DNA of 64,000 nt from positions 1,500,696-1,564,695 of the forward strand of contig NZ_KV917374.1 of assembly GCF_002019645.1 (NCBI RefSeq), given 5' to 3'. The stretch is from Litchfieldia alkalitelluris (lineage in GTDB: Bacteria > Bacillota > Bacilli > Bacillales > Bacillaceae_L). The translations under genes and the position numbers were made by a program. Shown one piece after another: positions 36,111-43,854 of the stretch; the stretch's first letter is position 1, and every line of letters starts with the position of its first letter. A model generated the notes under the pieces. The model did not search any database, had not been told where the DNA came from, and saw nothing but the letters and a program-made list of their open reading frames with translations.

Positions 36111-36438
36111 GATTGTCGAAATGTTGGTGTGGGTAATTCAGTCTTTGTATAGGATAAGTAGTTTGAACATGAGGATTCATATAACCAGATGGATAAAATT
36201 GAGGCTGATATACATACTCAGCCTTTGTTCTATTTATCATATCAGGGTCATTCACTTGTGATTGATAAGGGCTCATATTAATGTAAGAACCATCACCATA
36301 CGCACTTCCTACACCATTTGTAGTCTTAGACATGCTAGTGAGATCTTCATAATAGCCTTTTCCTACCACTAAGGATGAAGTACCTGAAATACTAAATACT
36401 TTAAAATTTCCTATATTAATTTCAATTTTAGTAATAAT
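36094..36438 (-). CDS. GerPD/GerP-family-like protein with apparent ATT start
   Basis: In-frame reading gives 114 residues: ITKIEINIGNFKVFSISGTS, then SLVVGKGYYEDLTSMSK and a Tyr/Pro-rich tail (YQPQFYPSGYMNPH). The N-terminal 30 residues look like GerPD or related GerP proteins (I-G-x-F-K-V-x-S-I-S-G-x-S-S). An in-frame TAA, the stop of the Hsp20 gene, lies 15 nt upstream of ATT 36438, and AGAGGAGG sits 5 nt before that ATT. No ATG, TTG or GTG exists before GTG 36369, which has no ribosome binding site and would cut off the conserved part. So initiation at ATT (36438 or 36435) is the best reading. Family call is tentative. Confidence 0.55.
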   Translation of the reverse strand: MITKIEINIGNFKVFSISGTSSLVVGKGYYEDLTSMSKTTNGVGSAYGDGSYINMSPYQSQVNDPDMINRTKAEYVYQPQFYPSGYMNPHVQTTYPIQRLNYPHQHFDNRPYVY

Positions 36439-36453
36439 GGTTTCCTCCTCTAG

Positions 36454-36960
36454 TTAGAAGTCAAAAGGAATTTCCAACTCATTATCTTCTTTAATAAATG
36501 TATAAGTGAGTACTCCATCTTCATAACTTGATGTATAATTTGACATTTTTACAGATTTCGGAAGGGGAATCTCTCTTTCATAATATTGTTGAGGGAGATC
36601 ACTAGATAGTAAAGTAACGGCTTGACTTGGTTTTAAAGAGTGCGATTTAACTTTTAAAGTTAAAATTTGGTCAGTATTAAAATGGATTTTGGCATATTTC
36701 ATACTAGGCAATCCGGGAGCAACTATGCATAAATAGATATGTTTTACATCTTCCCAAATCTCTACCGGTATCATTTGTGTTTGTTTTTTCTTACTAGTTC
36801 TTAATCCATGAATGTCACCCCAGAAATCATCATTTAACAGAGAGTGGTATTGTTTAACCATCTTTTTCATTTCAAGTATTGATTTTGGATTAATTTCTGA
36901 TTGTGGCATTGCATTGAACGGGAATCCATCTTTTTTATTGAAAAAATCCATTGGATTCAT
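36454..36960 (-). CDS. Hsp20-like protein, spore-type
   Basis: 168-residue protein with a Met/Phe/Asn-rich N terminus (MNPMDFFNKKDGFPFNAMPQ) and a divergent alpha-crystallin domain: MIPVEIWEDVKHIYLCIVAPGL, then YYEREIPLPKSVKMSNYTSS and EDGVLTYTFIKED. ATG 36960 follows AAAGGGTGACTAC. The GerPD-like gene starts 15 nt after its stop and is probably translationally coupled. Like the plus-strand copy at 34936 it sits beside a GerP-type gene, suggesting paired coat functions. Confidence 0.7.
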   Translation of the reverse strand: MNPMDFFNKKDGFPFNAMPQSEINPKSILEMKKMVKQYHSLLNDDFWGDIHGLRTSKKKQTQMIPVEIWEDVKHIYLCIVAPGLPSMKYAKIHFNTDQILTLKVKSHSLKPSQAVTLLSSDLPQQYYEREIPLPKSVKMSNYTSSYEDGVLTYTFIKEDNELEIPFDF

Positions 36961-37090
36961 AACAAGTAGTCACCCTTTCATGTCTATTCCTCTTGATAGT
37001 GTATTCAGGCAAAAGCCTATAGGTTCTTGGTTTGGAGTGAAGCATTATAAATCCCTTTTTAAAGGATTCTGTTTTTAAAAACCAAAATAT

Positions 37091-37119
37091 TTGTCCTCAA
37101 AACGATAAATCAGTATAAT
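37091..37119 (+). promoter_or_regulatory. Sigma-A promoter of the peroxiredoxin/GrdB-like selenoprotein operon
   Basis: TTGTCC (37091-37096) and TATAAT (37114-37119) are 17 bp apart. The start codon lies 70 bp downstream. A Fur/PerR-like half site GATAATGAT occurs near 37144 but matches only one arm. Confidence 0.65.
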
Positions 37120-37189
37120 AGGATAAAGTCAAAGAAATTTGTCGATAATGATATTGTTTGGCTAGACCATTAAAGAAAGGGGAATTATT

Positions 37190-37690
37190 ATGCCACAAGG
37201 AGCTACTGAAACAAGTACCTTAAAAGTGGGGGACAAAGCACCAGATTTTACGCTTCAAGCCCATGGCAACCGTAGAGTCACTTTAAGTGAATATCGCGGA
37301 ATTAGTAATGTGTTTTTATGTTTTTATCCTCTAGATTGGACACCTGTCTGAGGCGCGCAAATGCCTTCTTACGAGGACGATCTTCCTCGCTTTGAAGACT
37401 TTGATACCCAAGTTTTGGGTATAAGCGTTGATAGTGTACATAGTCACGAGGCATGGCAAAAATCAATTGGTGGAGTATCTTACCCACTTTGCTCTGATTT
37501 TTACCCACATGGAGAAGTATCTGAAAAATATGGTGTTCTTCGTACAAAACAAGGAGAACCAGCATACGGAGCTTCCGAACGTGCATTATTTATTGTCGAT
37601 AAAGAAGGAATCATTCAATTTATTGATGTCCACCCAATCGATCGACAACCAGATAATGAAGAATTATTTGATGTTTTACGTAAACTTTAA
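37190..37690 (+). CDS. Selenocysteine-containing peroxiredoxin (in-frame UGA)
   Basis: The 166-residue reading frame has TGA at codon 54 (37349-37351) and continues without other stops to TAA 37688. The flanking protein is a normal AhpC/TSA-type peroxiredoxin: VGDKAPDFTLQAHG before, FLCFYPLDWTPV-U-GAQMPSYEDD across, then FDTQVLGISVDSVHSHEAW, YPLCSDFYPHGEVSEKYGV and ERALFIVDKEGIIQF. The UGA sits exactly at the peroxidatic cysteine (T-x-x-C). Cys101 in YPLCSDF may resolve. ATG 37190 follows GAAAGGGGAATTATT. Sec-peroxiredoxins are a known family. It would reduce peroxides in the cytoplasm. A GrdB-like selenoprotein gene follows 33 bp later. Confidence 0.9.
37349..37389 (+). promoter_or_regulatory. 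UGA codon and candidate bacterial SECIS (peroxiredoxin)
   Basis: After TGA 37349-37351, a 6-bp stem CGAGGA (37372-37377) / TCCTCG (37384-37389) closes a loop CGATCT with G at the second position. The UGA-to-loop distance is 26 nt, within the range known for bacterial SECIS elements. It lies within the coding sequence, as required in bacteria. Confidence 0.7.
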
Positions 37691-37723
37691 TCAGTAAAAA
37701 GAATTTATAAGGGAGGCTATTTT

Positions 37724-38425
37724 ATGGAACTCTCAAGAAAAGCAATCCCATATACACCTGTGGACAAGCCCCTCCATGAAATGACGATTATGATCGTTTC
37801 AACTTCCGGGGTACATCTAAAGGATCAAGAAGCATATAATACGGATCCAGCTGAAGGCGATGCGACGTTTCGTATCATCCCAGGAGATGTTGATTCTAAA
37901 GATCTAACGGTAACTCATGCAGCACCAAAAGATCATTATAATACCGATTATCCGAAGGAAGATATTAATTGTGTATTTCCAATTGATCGCCTAAGAGAAA
38001 TGGTAGACGACGGTGATCTTGGTGGGGTAGCTGAAAAGCACCTAACAATGATGGGCTATTCTATGAGGTTAAATAAGATTAACAAGGAAACGATTCCAGC
38101 TTTAGTTAAAGAAGTAGTGCGCTCTAAAGCAGATGCAGTACTTCTGACAGCTGGCTGACCGCTTTGTCATCGCACTGTAGTTACAGTGCAGCGTGGAATC
38201 GAAGCACAAGGTATCCCAACGAGCTTGATAACTCTAGATGTTGAGCAATCAAGTTTGATGAGACCTCCTCGTGCTATTCATCCAGTGGGCTTTGAGTTTG
38301 GTCATTCCCTAGGAAAGCCGAATGATAAGAACACTCAGATGAAAGTGTTATATGCAGCATTAGCTGAATTGGTTGAAAGACAAGAACCTGGGAATATTCA
38401 CGAATCACATTTCCCAACATACTAA
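37724..38425 (+). CDS. GrdB-like selenoprotein with UxxC motif (first copy)
   Basis: 233 residues when TGA 38156-38158 (codon 145) is read as selenocysteine; the frame continues to TAA 38423. The N-terminal part holds MIVSTSGVHLKDQEAYN and INCVFPIDRLREMVDDGDLGG; the Sec region is AVLLTAG-U-PLCHRTVVTV, a U-x-x-C redox motif; the C-terminal half has RPPRAIHPVGFEFGHSLGKP. This is the glycine/sarcosine/betaine/D-proline reductase selenoprotein B family, but much shorter than clostridial GrdB and with no GrdA or GrdC nearby. It probably acts as a stand-alone reductase. ATG 37724 follows AAGGGAGG. Same operon as the Sec-peroxiredoxin, so the two may share a pathway. Confidence 0.88.
38156..38189 (+). 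promoter_or_regulatory. UGA codon and candidate SECIS (GrdB-like, first copy)
   Basis: TGA 38156-38158 is followed by a perfect 7-bp stem GCACTGT (38172-38178) / ACAGTGC (38183-38189) with loop AGTT, G in the second position. The loop starts 20 nt after the UGA. Confidence 0.78.
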
Positions 38426-38431
38426 ATGACT

Positions 38432-38463
38432 AAAAGGGACAAGGTTATGCTTTGTCCCTTTTG
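38432..38463 (+). terminator. Terminator of the selenoprotein operon
   Basis: AAAAGGGACAA and TTGTCCCTTTT form an 11-bp stem with a 9-base loop, followed by G then TT. It starts 6 bp after the second gene's stop. Confidence 0.85.
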
Positions 38464-38589
38464 TTATATCTTTTTATTGTAATTAACGGTTTTTGTCGAA
38501 ACTAGGATCGTATTCAAATGGTTGATGAATTTTTTGCTGTTTTTATTTCCTTGACAAAAATCCATAAAAATAACGCTAAAGATTAATCT

Positions 38590-38685
38590 TCAGCGTGGGC
38601 GATTATTGCTCCAACCTAAGTATACTCTTAAGACTGTTAAAATACCTGTAGCAATACGGTTCTCTCTTAAAAATGTATTAATCAG
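38590..38685 (-). pseudogene. N-terminal remnant of a DoxX-like gene
   Basis: The gap 38464-38964 has no intact gene. On the minus strand after AAGGAGAGG, an open stretch from CTG 38685 to TGA 38590 reads NTFLRENRIATGILTVLRVY followed by LGW. This looks like the start of a DoxX-family membrane protein, but it ends after 31 residues and lacks the rest. A hairpin with T-rich exit (38573-38596) covers the stop. It may be a decayed gene; short length makes this tentative. Confidence 0.3.
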
Positions 38686-38964
38686 CTTGTTCCTCTCCTT
38701 GCGTGTTTTAATTTTTAATTTATCTCTATGTTTGTATTGTATAAATACGTGAATCATTTCACATATCATTCAAGAAGTTGTGAAACTTTTTATTACGGGC
38801 ATAGTGTTTATAGGGAAAATAAAGGGGTTCTGAAAAAGAATTTCTAATATATAAAGGATCTTTTCTGAAAGATTTTTGCAAGACGGCCTAGTTTAAAGTA
38901 AATAACATCAATCTAAAAAAAGCAGGTGAGATTAACCCTGGAGAATTCACCTGCTAAGAAATAT

Positions 38965-40059
38965 TTATGTTTGTTTTAATGGAATTTGTACAAGCACAGT
39001 TGTTCCGTGTTCATGACTATCAATCATCATCGATCCTTTGTGAGCATCAATAATTCTTTTAACAATTGATAATCCTAACCCAATTGACTGCTCTTTGGTT
39101 GTGAAAAAAGGTAATTCCACTTTATCAGCAATCATTGCTGGTATCCCATGTCCATTGTCATTTACTTGAAGTAATAAAGAGCTTGGAAGGTTATTTGTTA
39201 TATTCAACTGAATTTTACCATTTGTTCCAATTGCCTCGATTGAATTGCGAACAAGGTTTTTTATCACTTGTTTTAATTGGAAAAAATCAGCGTGAATAGT
39301 GATACAAGTTTTTTCTGATTTTTTAAACTCAATATTCTTAATGTATAATTCATCCTCAAATTCTATGTATATCTCATTAAGTAAGTGATCAATTAAAAAG
39401 TCCTTTTTTACAAGAGCTGGAGGCTTTGTAGTTAATTCAAAATCTCTTAACACTTCTCTAATTTTATCAACTTCATTCATCATGATGGTAGAGTATGGAG
39501 AATGAGTTTCCTCCAATTGTAGAAACCCTCGAATCACTTGAATCGAATTACCTATTTTATCTGATATTCCGGCAAATAACTCTTCGAAATGCTTCAATTG
39601 TGATAGTGTTGTTGAGGAACCCTTCTCAACTTTAGAAATTAAAGAAACAATTATCTCAGCAAATAAATTTAATTTCTGCACATGATCATTTGTAAACAGA
39701 AATGGATCAGGATCTGTTGCACAAATAGTTCCGAACATGGTTCCGTCTTCAAGGAGGATTGGGACCCCCAAATAGGAACCAACTTTACAGGAATAAATTA
39801 CATCCATATTGCGTGTGGTTGGATTTTGTTTTGTGTTATTTATGATAAGTGGCTCACGGCCATCTGCAAAGATTAGTTGTCATAATGCATGATTCAATTG
39901 TATTGAATCCCCAGTTTTAATGAGAGAACCATTGTTGCTCTGAGCCCTTAGAACTGAAAAAATATCATTACCTGTTCGAGAAATGAACATTGTTCTTGTA
40001 CCAATTAACTCCTGTGCCATGTTAAGGATTAAATCAAGCTTTTCATCTAACCCGTTCAT
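38965..40059 (-). CDS. GAF-domain sensor histidine-kinase-like protein with in-frame UGA (putative selenoprotein)
   Basis: 364 residues when TGA 39880-39882 (codon 60) is read through. ATG 40059 has an excellent AAAGGAGGCGACTCTT. Residues 1-150 are a GAF domain: KLDLILNMAQELIGTRTMFI, NHAL-U-QLIFADGREPLII, VGSYLGVPILLEDGTMFGTI with CATDP. In related GAF domains the UGA position is a conserved cysteine before the RLV..G.PLVI segment. After it come a dimerisation helix pair (IGNSIQVIRGFLQLEE) and a HATPase_c domain with N-box (LVRNSIEAIG) and GLGLSIVKRI. The usual phosphoacceptor His of HEIRNPL appears replaced (SDKIGNS). No response regulator is adjacent. Alternative: a gene inactivated by a nonsense mutation. 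Confidence 0.75.
39850..39882 (-). promoter_or_regulatory. UGA codon and candidate SECIS (GAF kinase)
   Basis: On the minus strand, TGA 39882-39880 is followed after 17 nt by TGGC-CGTGA-GCCA: a 4-bp stem with a 5-base loop whose second base is G. The loop starts 21 nt after the UGA. The stem is shorter than in the other three cases. Confidence 0.5.
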
Positions 40060-40204
40060 AAGAGTCGCCTCCTTTAGGGAAAAGTGTTCTATATCTTACT
40101 ATAACATTTCTACAAAATCATTACAGGCTCTTTTGAACCAATTTATTACAGTTTTTATAAGTTGGTAACATCGGAAGCAATGTAGATACAGCTTTTGGGC
40201 TTCC

Positions 40205-40252
40205 CACCTGACACATTTCATGGAAGCGTGAGAACCGTCCCAGTGCTTCTTC
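40205..40252 (+). repeat. AGAACCGTCCC-type intergenic repeat
   Basis: GAAGCGTGAGAACCGTCCCA is related to motifs at 55021, 55664 and 58146. The remaining stretch 40060-40350 contains a likely MFS promoter, TTGACT (40264-40269) with TAAATT (40287-40292) 17 bp on. Confidence 0.55.
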
Positions 40253-40351
40253 TAAAATTCAAATTGACTATAAAACTTAGTTAGTTTAAATTATAAACAA
40301 AGGTAGATTTATAGGACCTAATTTTCTTCTTTTGAGAAGTGGAGGACTTCA

Positions 40352-41572
40352 GTGAACAGTCATCAAAAATTATTGCTCTGGATTCATGGTGCTTATGGGC
40401 TTGCAGCAACAATGGCAGGTTTATTTTTGAATTTGTATTTATGGCGAATAAGTAATGACATGAATGTAAACGCGATCTTTATGGTAGGTACGTTTATCTT
40501 TGGACCACTTGCATTTTGGGTAGGTGGTAAAATTTCGAAAAAGAATGATAGACTTTTAAGCTATCAATTAGGAATTGCTTTTACAGCAGTTTTCTATATC
40601 CTTGTCGTTTTACTACAAGAAACGGTTGCTGAAATTCCTTTTTGGATTGGTGTTCTAAGTGGCTTTTCATCAGGAATGTATTGGCTAGGGTTTTTAGTCA
40701 TTTTGTATGATATTGTTGAAACAAAGGACCGTTCAGCTTTCTTAGGAAAACAGATGGCAGTGTTAGGGACTGTTACGACGACTGGCCCAGCATTTGCAGG
40801 GTTTATTATTTCACGCTTTGATTCTCTCGTTGGATATACAGTGATCTTTACGTTCGCAACGATTCTTTTTATCACCGGATTCATTTTAAGCTTTAAGCTA
40901 CCTAAAGATTTCTCAGCAAAACGAAATTTGCGTATACCGATTATTTTTCGATTTAACCGCCGCTTTTTCATTATGAAAAGGATGTGGCCGGGTTGGATTA
41001 TATGGGGAGCGTGTGAAGGGTTAATCTTTTTCCTACCGATTTTATTAGTCTACCAAGAGGTAAATAGTGAATTGTTGGTAGGATTAACAACTATTTTGCT
41101 TGGAGTTATTGCGATTCTATCAAGCTTATGGCATTCAAGGTATAATCCATTTGAAAGACAACATCTAACTGTTTTGTTCACGTGGATTGCTTATGTCATT
41201 GCAACTGCTCCTTTACTAATTGATGTCAATGTGGGAACAGTTTTCCTTTTCTTAATTATTAATGAGATTTGTCGAGCATTAATGGGGGTATCATATTTTA
41301 GTTACTTCTTAAAAGTCGTTGAAATTTTACCAAGGCGTGCCGGTCTTCGTACAGAGATGTTAGTGGTAAGAGAGTGGATTGTCAATATGGGGCGAGCGTT
41401 ATCTGTTATCTGTTTTATAGTGTTTTATTCCATTTCTCCAGATTACATTTATTATGTGTTGTTCGTTACAATTTTTCTGCAAGGATTTCTCTACTTAATT
41501 ATGATTAGAGGAAATGGAGAAATGAATAAACTCGATTATGAAAAAAAGAATATGACATCGATAAATTTATAG
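40352..41572 (+). CDS. MFS-type transporter
   Basis: 406-residue membrane protein with about 12 transmembrane helices. The second half-loop pattern GGKISKKNDRLLSYQLGIAF after helix 2 and KQMAVLGTVTTTGPAFAGFI in helix 5 fit the major facilitator superfamily, in a Bacillus branch of unknown substrates. Helix 1 begins LLLWIHGAYGLAATMAGLFL. Start is GTG 40352 after AAGTGGAGGACTTC. Monocistronic, between the GAF-kinase gene and adenine deaminase. No substrate can be assigned. Confidence 0.8.
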   Translation: MNSHQKLLLWIHGAYGLAATMAGLFLNLYLWRISNDMNVNAIFMVGTFIFGPLAFWVGGKISKKNDRLLSYQLGIAFTAVFYILVVLLQETVAEIPFWIGVLSGFSSGMYWLGFLVILYDIVETKDRSAFLGKQMAVLGTVTTTGPAFAGFIISRFDSLVGYTVIFTFATILFITGFILSFKLPKDFSAKRNLRIPIIFRFNRRFFIMKRMWPGWIIWGACEGLIFFLPILLVYQEVNSELLVGLTTILLGVIAILSSLWHSRYNPFERQHLTVLFTWIAYVIATAPLLIDVNVGTVFLFLIINEICRALMGVSYFSYFLKVVEILPRRAGLRTEMLVVREWIVNMGRALSVICFIVFYSISPDYIYYVLFVTIFLQGFLYLIMIRGNGEMNKLDYEKKNMTSINL

Positions 41573-41657
41573 TCAGATTACATGTAAAATGAAAATAGGA
41601 CCTAATTGATCAAAGGTCCTATTTTTGGTTTGTAATCATGACTGGAAAAATTGGTAC

Positions 41658-43397
41658 CTATACTATGATAGGAATATGGCGATTGCTTTTTACATCGAAT
41701 AAACCCAGGTCTGTTAATTTTAATTCTGGGATAACTGGCAAAGTAAGAAAAGAAAGTGTTAAAAATGGATTAAAATCACCATTAAACTCTAACATCGATA
41801 ATGCTTTTTTTAATTTTTCAAGTTCGTAGTTAACAGTGATATAGTCTTTAGTTGAAAGGAGTCCCGCAATCGGCAGAGAAAGTGAAGCGATAATTTCATT
41901 ATTATTGATTACAACTAGCCCACCATTCATTTCCTTAAGAATAGTAATTGCTTTAAGGATATCCTCATCATTTGTTCCAGTGGCAACAATATTATGTGAG
42001 TCATGGGCAACGGTAGTAGCAATCGCCCCTTTTTTTAGTTTAAACCCCTTTACAACACCTAATCCAATATTCCCCGTATTCTTATGCCTTTCAACAACAA
42101 CTAGTTTTAATTGATCATTTTCTATAGAGGGGAAAAATTGCCCATCTTCTACATGAACTGTCTCTATTAATTTATTTGTAATTAACTTGTTTGGGATGAT
42201 TTCAATCATTACCGCTTTTTGAGAATCACCCATAGGAATGCGAAGGTCTTTTGATAAAATTTCAGGCACTTGAACCGTTGTAGTTAACGTAGCCGCTGGT
42301 TCTTTTCGATTTAATGAACGGCCAACATATTTACCGTCCTTAGCAACGAGTGTTCCATGTTTATAAACTTCCGATATACCTAACGTCTCTAGGTCATCCA
42401 ATAACACAAAATCGGCTTCGTAGCCAGGTGCAATCGCCCCTTTATTACTCAGTCCATAACACTCAGCTGCATTAAGTGAAGCCATCTGGATAGCAAGTAA
42501 GGGAGGAATTCCATGTTGAATAGCTAAACGAATGCTGTGATCAATACTACCTTCTATCATTAAATCGTCTAAATGTTTATCATCTGTACAGAAAAGGCAA
42601 CGCCGAGCATTATGAACATTAATTACTTTTATTAATAACTTTAAGTCTTTCGCTACAGAGCCTTCACGAATCATAAGATACATTCCCCGTCGTAAACGTT
42701 CGAGTGCATCGGATACGGTGTTGCATTCATGGTCTGTCTTAATACCTGCTGACCTAAAAATATTAATTGCGTCACTGTCCAATCCAGCCAAATGGCCATC
42801 GATTAAGTTGCTATACTTGGAGGTCATGACAATTTTGTCAACAATTGAATCATCACCATTTTTTAATGAAGGATAGTCCATCACCTCAGCTAATCCCAGT
42901 ACTCGAGGGTGTGTATAAAAAGGCTCTAAATCACTTGCATTGAGCTCTGCCCCAGAATTTTCAAATGGAGTGGCAGGGACACATGACGGAAGCATGATAA
43001 AAACATCTAAAGGAATATCTTCTGAGTTTTCAATCATAAATGTAATACCTTCACTGCCTGATACATTTCCTATTTCGTGAGGATCTGTTATAACCGTTGT
43101 TACCCCATGAGGAAGAACAACTTTTGCGTATTCACTTGGGGTGACCATGGAAGATTCAATATGAACATGTCCATCAATAAAGGAAGGGCTCACATAACGA
43201 TTAGTAGCATCAATGACTTGATGTCCATCAAATTGCCCAATTCCAACAAACATTCCCTCGGCGATGGCAATGTCCCCTTCAGTTACTTCAAGGTTAAAGA
43301 TATCAATAATCTTCCCATTTTTAATGACAACATCTGCAGGTATTTGTTTATTTGCAACAGCCAGTTTCTTTTTCAATTGTTTTTCAGTTAAACTCAT
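41658..43397 (-). CDS. adeC: Adenine deaminase
   Basis: 579-residue metal-dependent amidohydrolase that converts adenine to hypoxanthine. Visible: VDVVIKNGKI-like start, metal motif FIDGHVHIESSMVTPSEYAKV, GVTTVITDPHEIGNV, DGHLAGLDSDAINIF and the C-terminal domain VAHDSHNIVATGTND characteristic of AdeC. Length matches B. subtilis Ade. ATG 43397 follows GAAGGAGGAGAGAC. The leader carries a purine riboswitch and terminator on the same strand, so expression is shut by guanine-type purines. Confidence 0.95.
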   Translation of the reverse strand: MSLTEKQLKKKLAVANKQIPADVVIKNGKIIDIFNLEVTEGDIAIAEGMFVGIGQFDGHQVIDATNRYVSPSFIDGHVHIESSMVTPSEYAKVVLPHGVTTVITDPHEIGNVSGSEGITFMIENSEDIPLDVFIMLPSCVPATPFENSGAELNASDLEPFYTHPRVLGLAEVMDYPSLKNGDDSIVDKIVMTSKYSNLIDGHLAGLDSDAINIFRSAGIKTDHECNTVSDALERLRRGMYLMIREGSVAKDLKLLIKVINVHNARRCLFCTDDKHLDDLMIEGSIDHSIRLAIQHGIPPLLAIQMASLNAAECYGLSNKGAIAPGYEADFVLLDDLETLGISEVYKHGTLVAKDGKYVGRSLNRKEPAATLTTTVQVPEILSKDLRIPMGDSQKAVMIEIIPNKLITNKLIETVHVEDGQFFPSIENDQLKLVVVERHKNTGNIGLGVVKGFKLKKGAIATTVAHDSHNIVATGTNDEDILKAITILKEMNGGLVVINNNEIIASLSLPIAGLLSTKDYITVNYELEKLKKALSMLEFNGDFNPFLTLSFLTLPVIPELKLTDLGLFDVKSNRHIPIIV

Positions 43398-43413
43398 GAT
43401 GTCTCTCCTCCTT

Positions 43414-43443
43414 CAAAAAAACCCTAGCTTTTTACCTAGGTTT
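43414..43443 (-). terminator. Riboswitch-controlled terminator before adeC
   Basis: On the minus strand AAACCTAG / CTAGGGTTT form a stem, followed by TTTTTT. It lies between the purine aptamer and the adeC start, as in transcription-attenuating riboswitches. Confidence 0.8.
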
Positions 43444-43497
43444 GACTAAGAGAGGGAAGTTAGTGTGTACAAAAAGTGTGAAACAATAACTCTAACC

Positions 43498-43567
43498 TCT
43501 CGCAGTCAAACTATTTACGGCAGTTTGGTAGAAACTTTTGGACCATATCTCCAAGATTATACGAGTG
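43498..43567 (-). ncRNA. Purine riboswitch aptamer (guanine-type)
   Basis: The minus strand has P1 CTCG/CGAG, the conserved TATAATC, GATATGG, AGTTTCTACC and CCGTAAA elements, and the closing GACTGCGAG. The specificity base in the last junction is C (GACTG), as in guanine-binding members; adenine-binding members have U. It lies 100 bp upstream of adeC. Confidence 0.92.
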
Positions 43568-43802
43568 GATCTGTTTATAAAAATATTAGTTCATATTCTA
43601 TATGCCTCAAGTAGACTGTGTCAATGTAAAGCATTTAAAGAATTAAACTATGCTATTCGTAGTTTATTTTGGAACAAAGTAAACTATTAGTAACTGAAGG
43701 TTTAAATAGACTCGCTTCTTAGAAATAATGAAGTGTATAGTATGGTCAAAATAAAAGTAATGATTAGCTTCCAAGCTTATATGACTATGTAAGTAAAGTA
43801 AA

Positions 43803-43830
43803 TTGACAATCTCCTAATTCGTGTTATTCT
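43803..43830 (+). promoter_or_regulatory. Promoter of the TPP-riboswitch operon
   Basis: A perfect -35 TTGACA (43803-43808) and TATTCT (43825-43830) are 16 bp apart, about 25 bp before the riboswitch. The rest of 43568-43800 shows only AT-rich DNA. Confidence 0.7.
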
Positions 43831-43854
43831 TTGTACAAGATAATTGTTTTTTTC

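Noticed and set aside
37361-37690. Independent 109-aa peroxiredoxin-fragment gene starting after the UGA
   Set aside because: It would lack the catalytic residue and first strands, and no ribosome binding site precedes ATG 37361; reading through the UGA restores a full-length enzyme.
38186-38425. Independent 79-aa gene after the UGA of the GrdB-like frame
   Set aside because: Its ATG-type start (GTG) lies in the SECIS-like stem, and the frame is continuous with the upstream part across the UGA.
37724-38425. Glycine, betaine or proline reductase system
   Set aside because: The proteins are much shorter than clostridial GrdB and no GrdA, GrdC/D/E or PrdA genes are near either copy.
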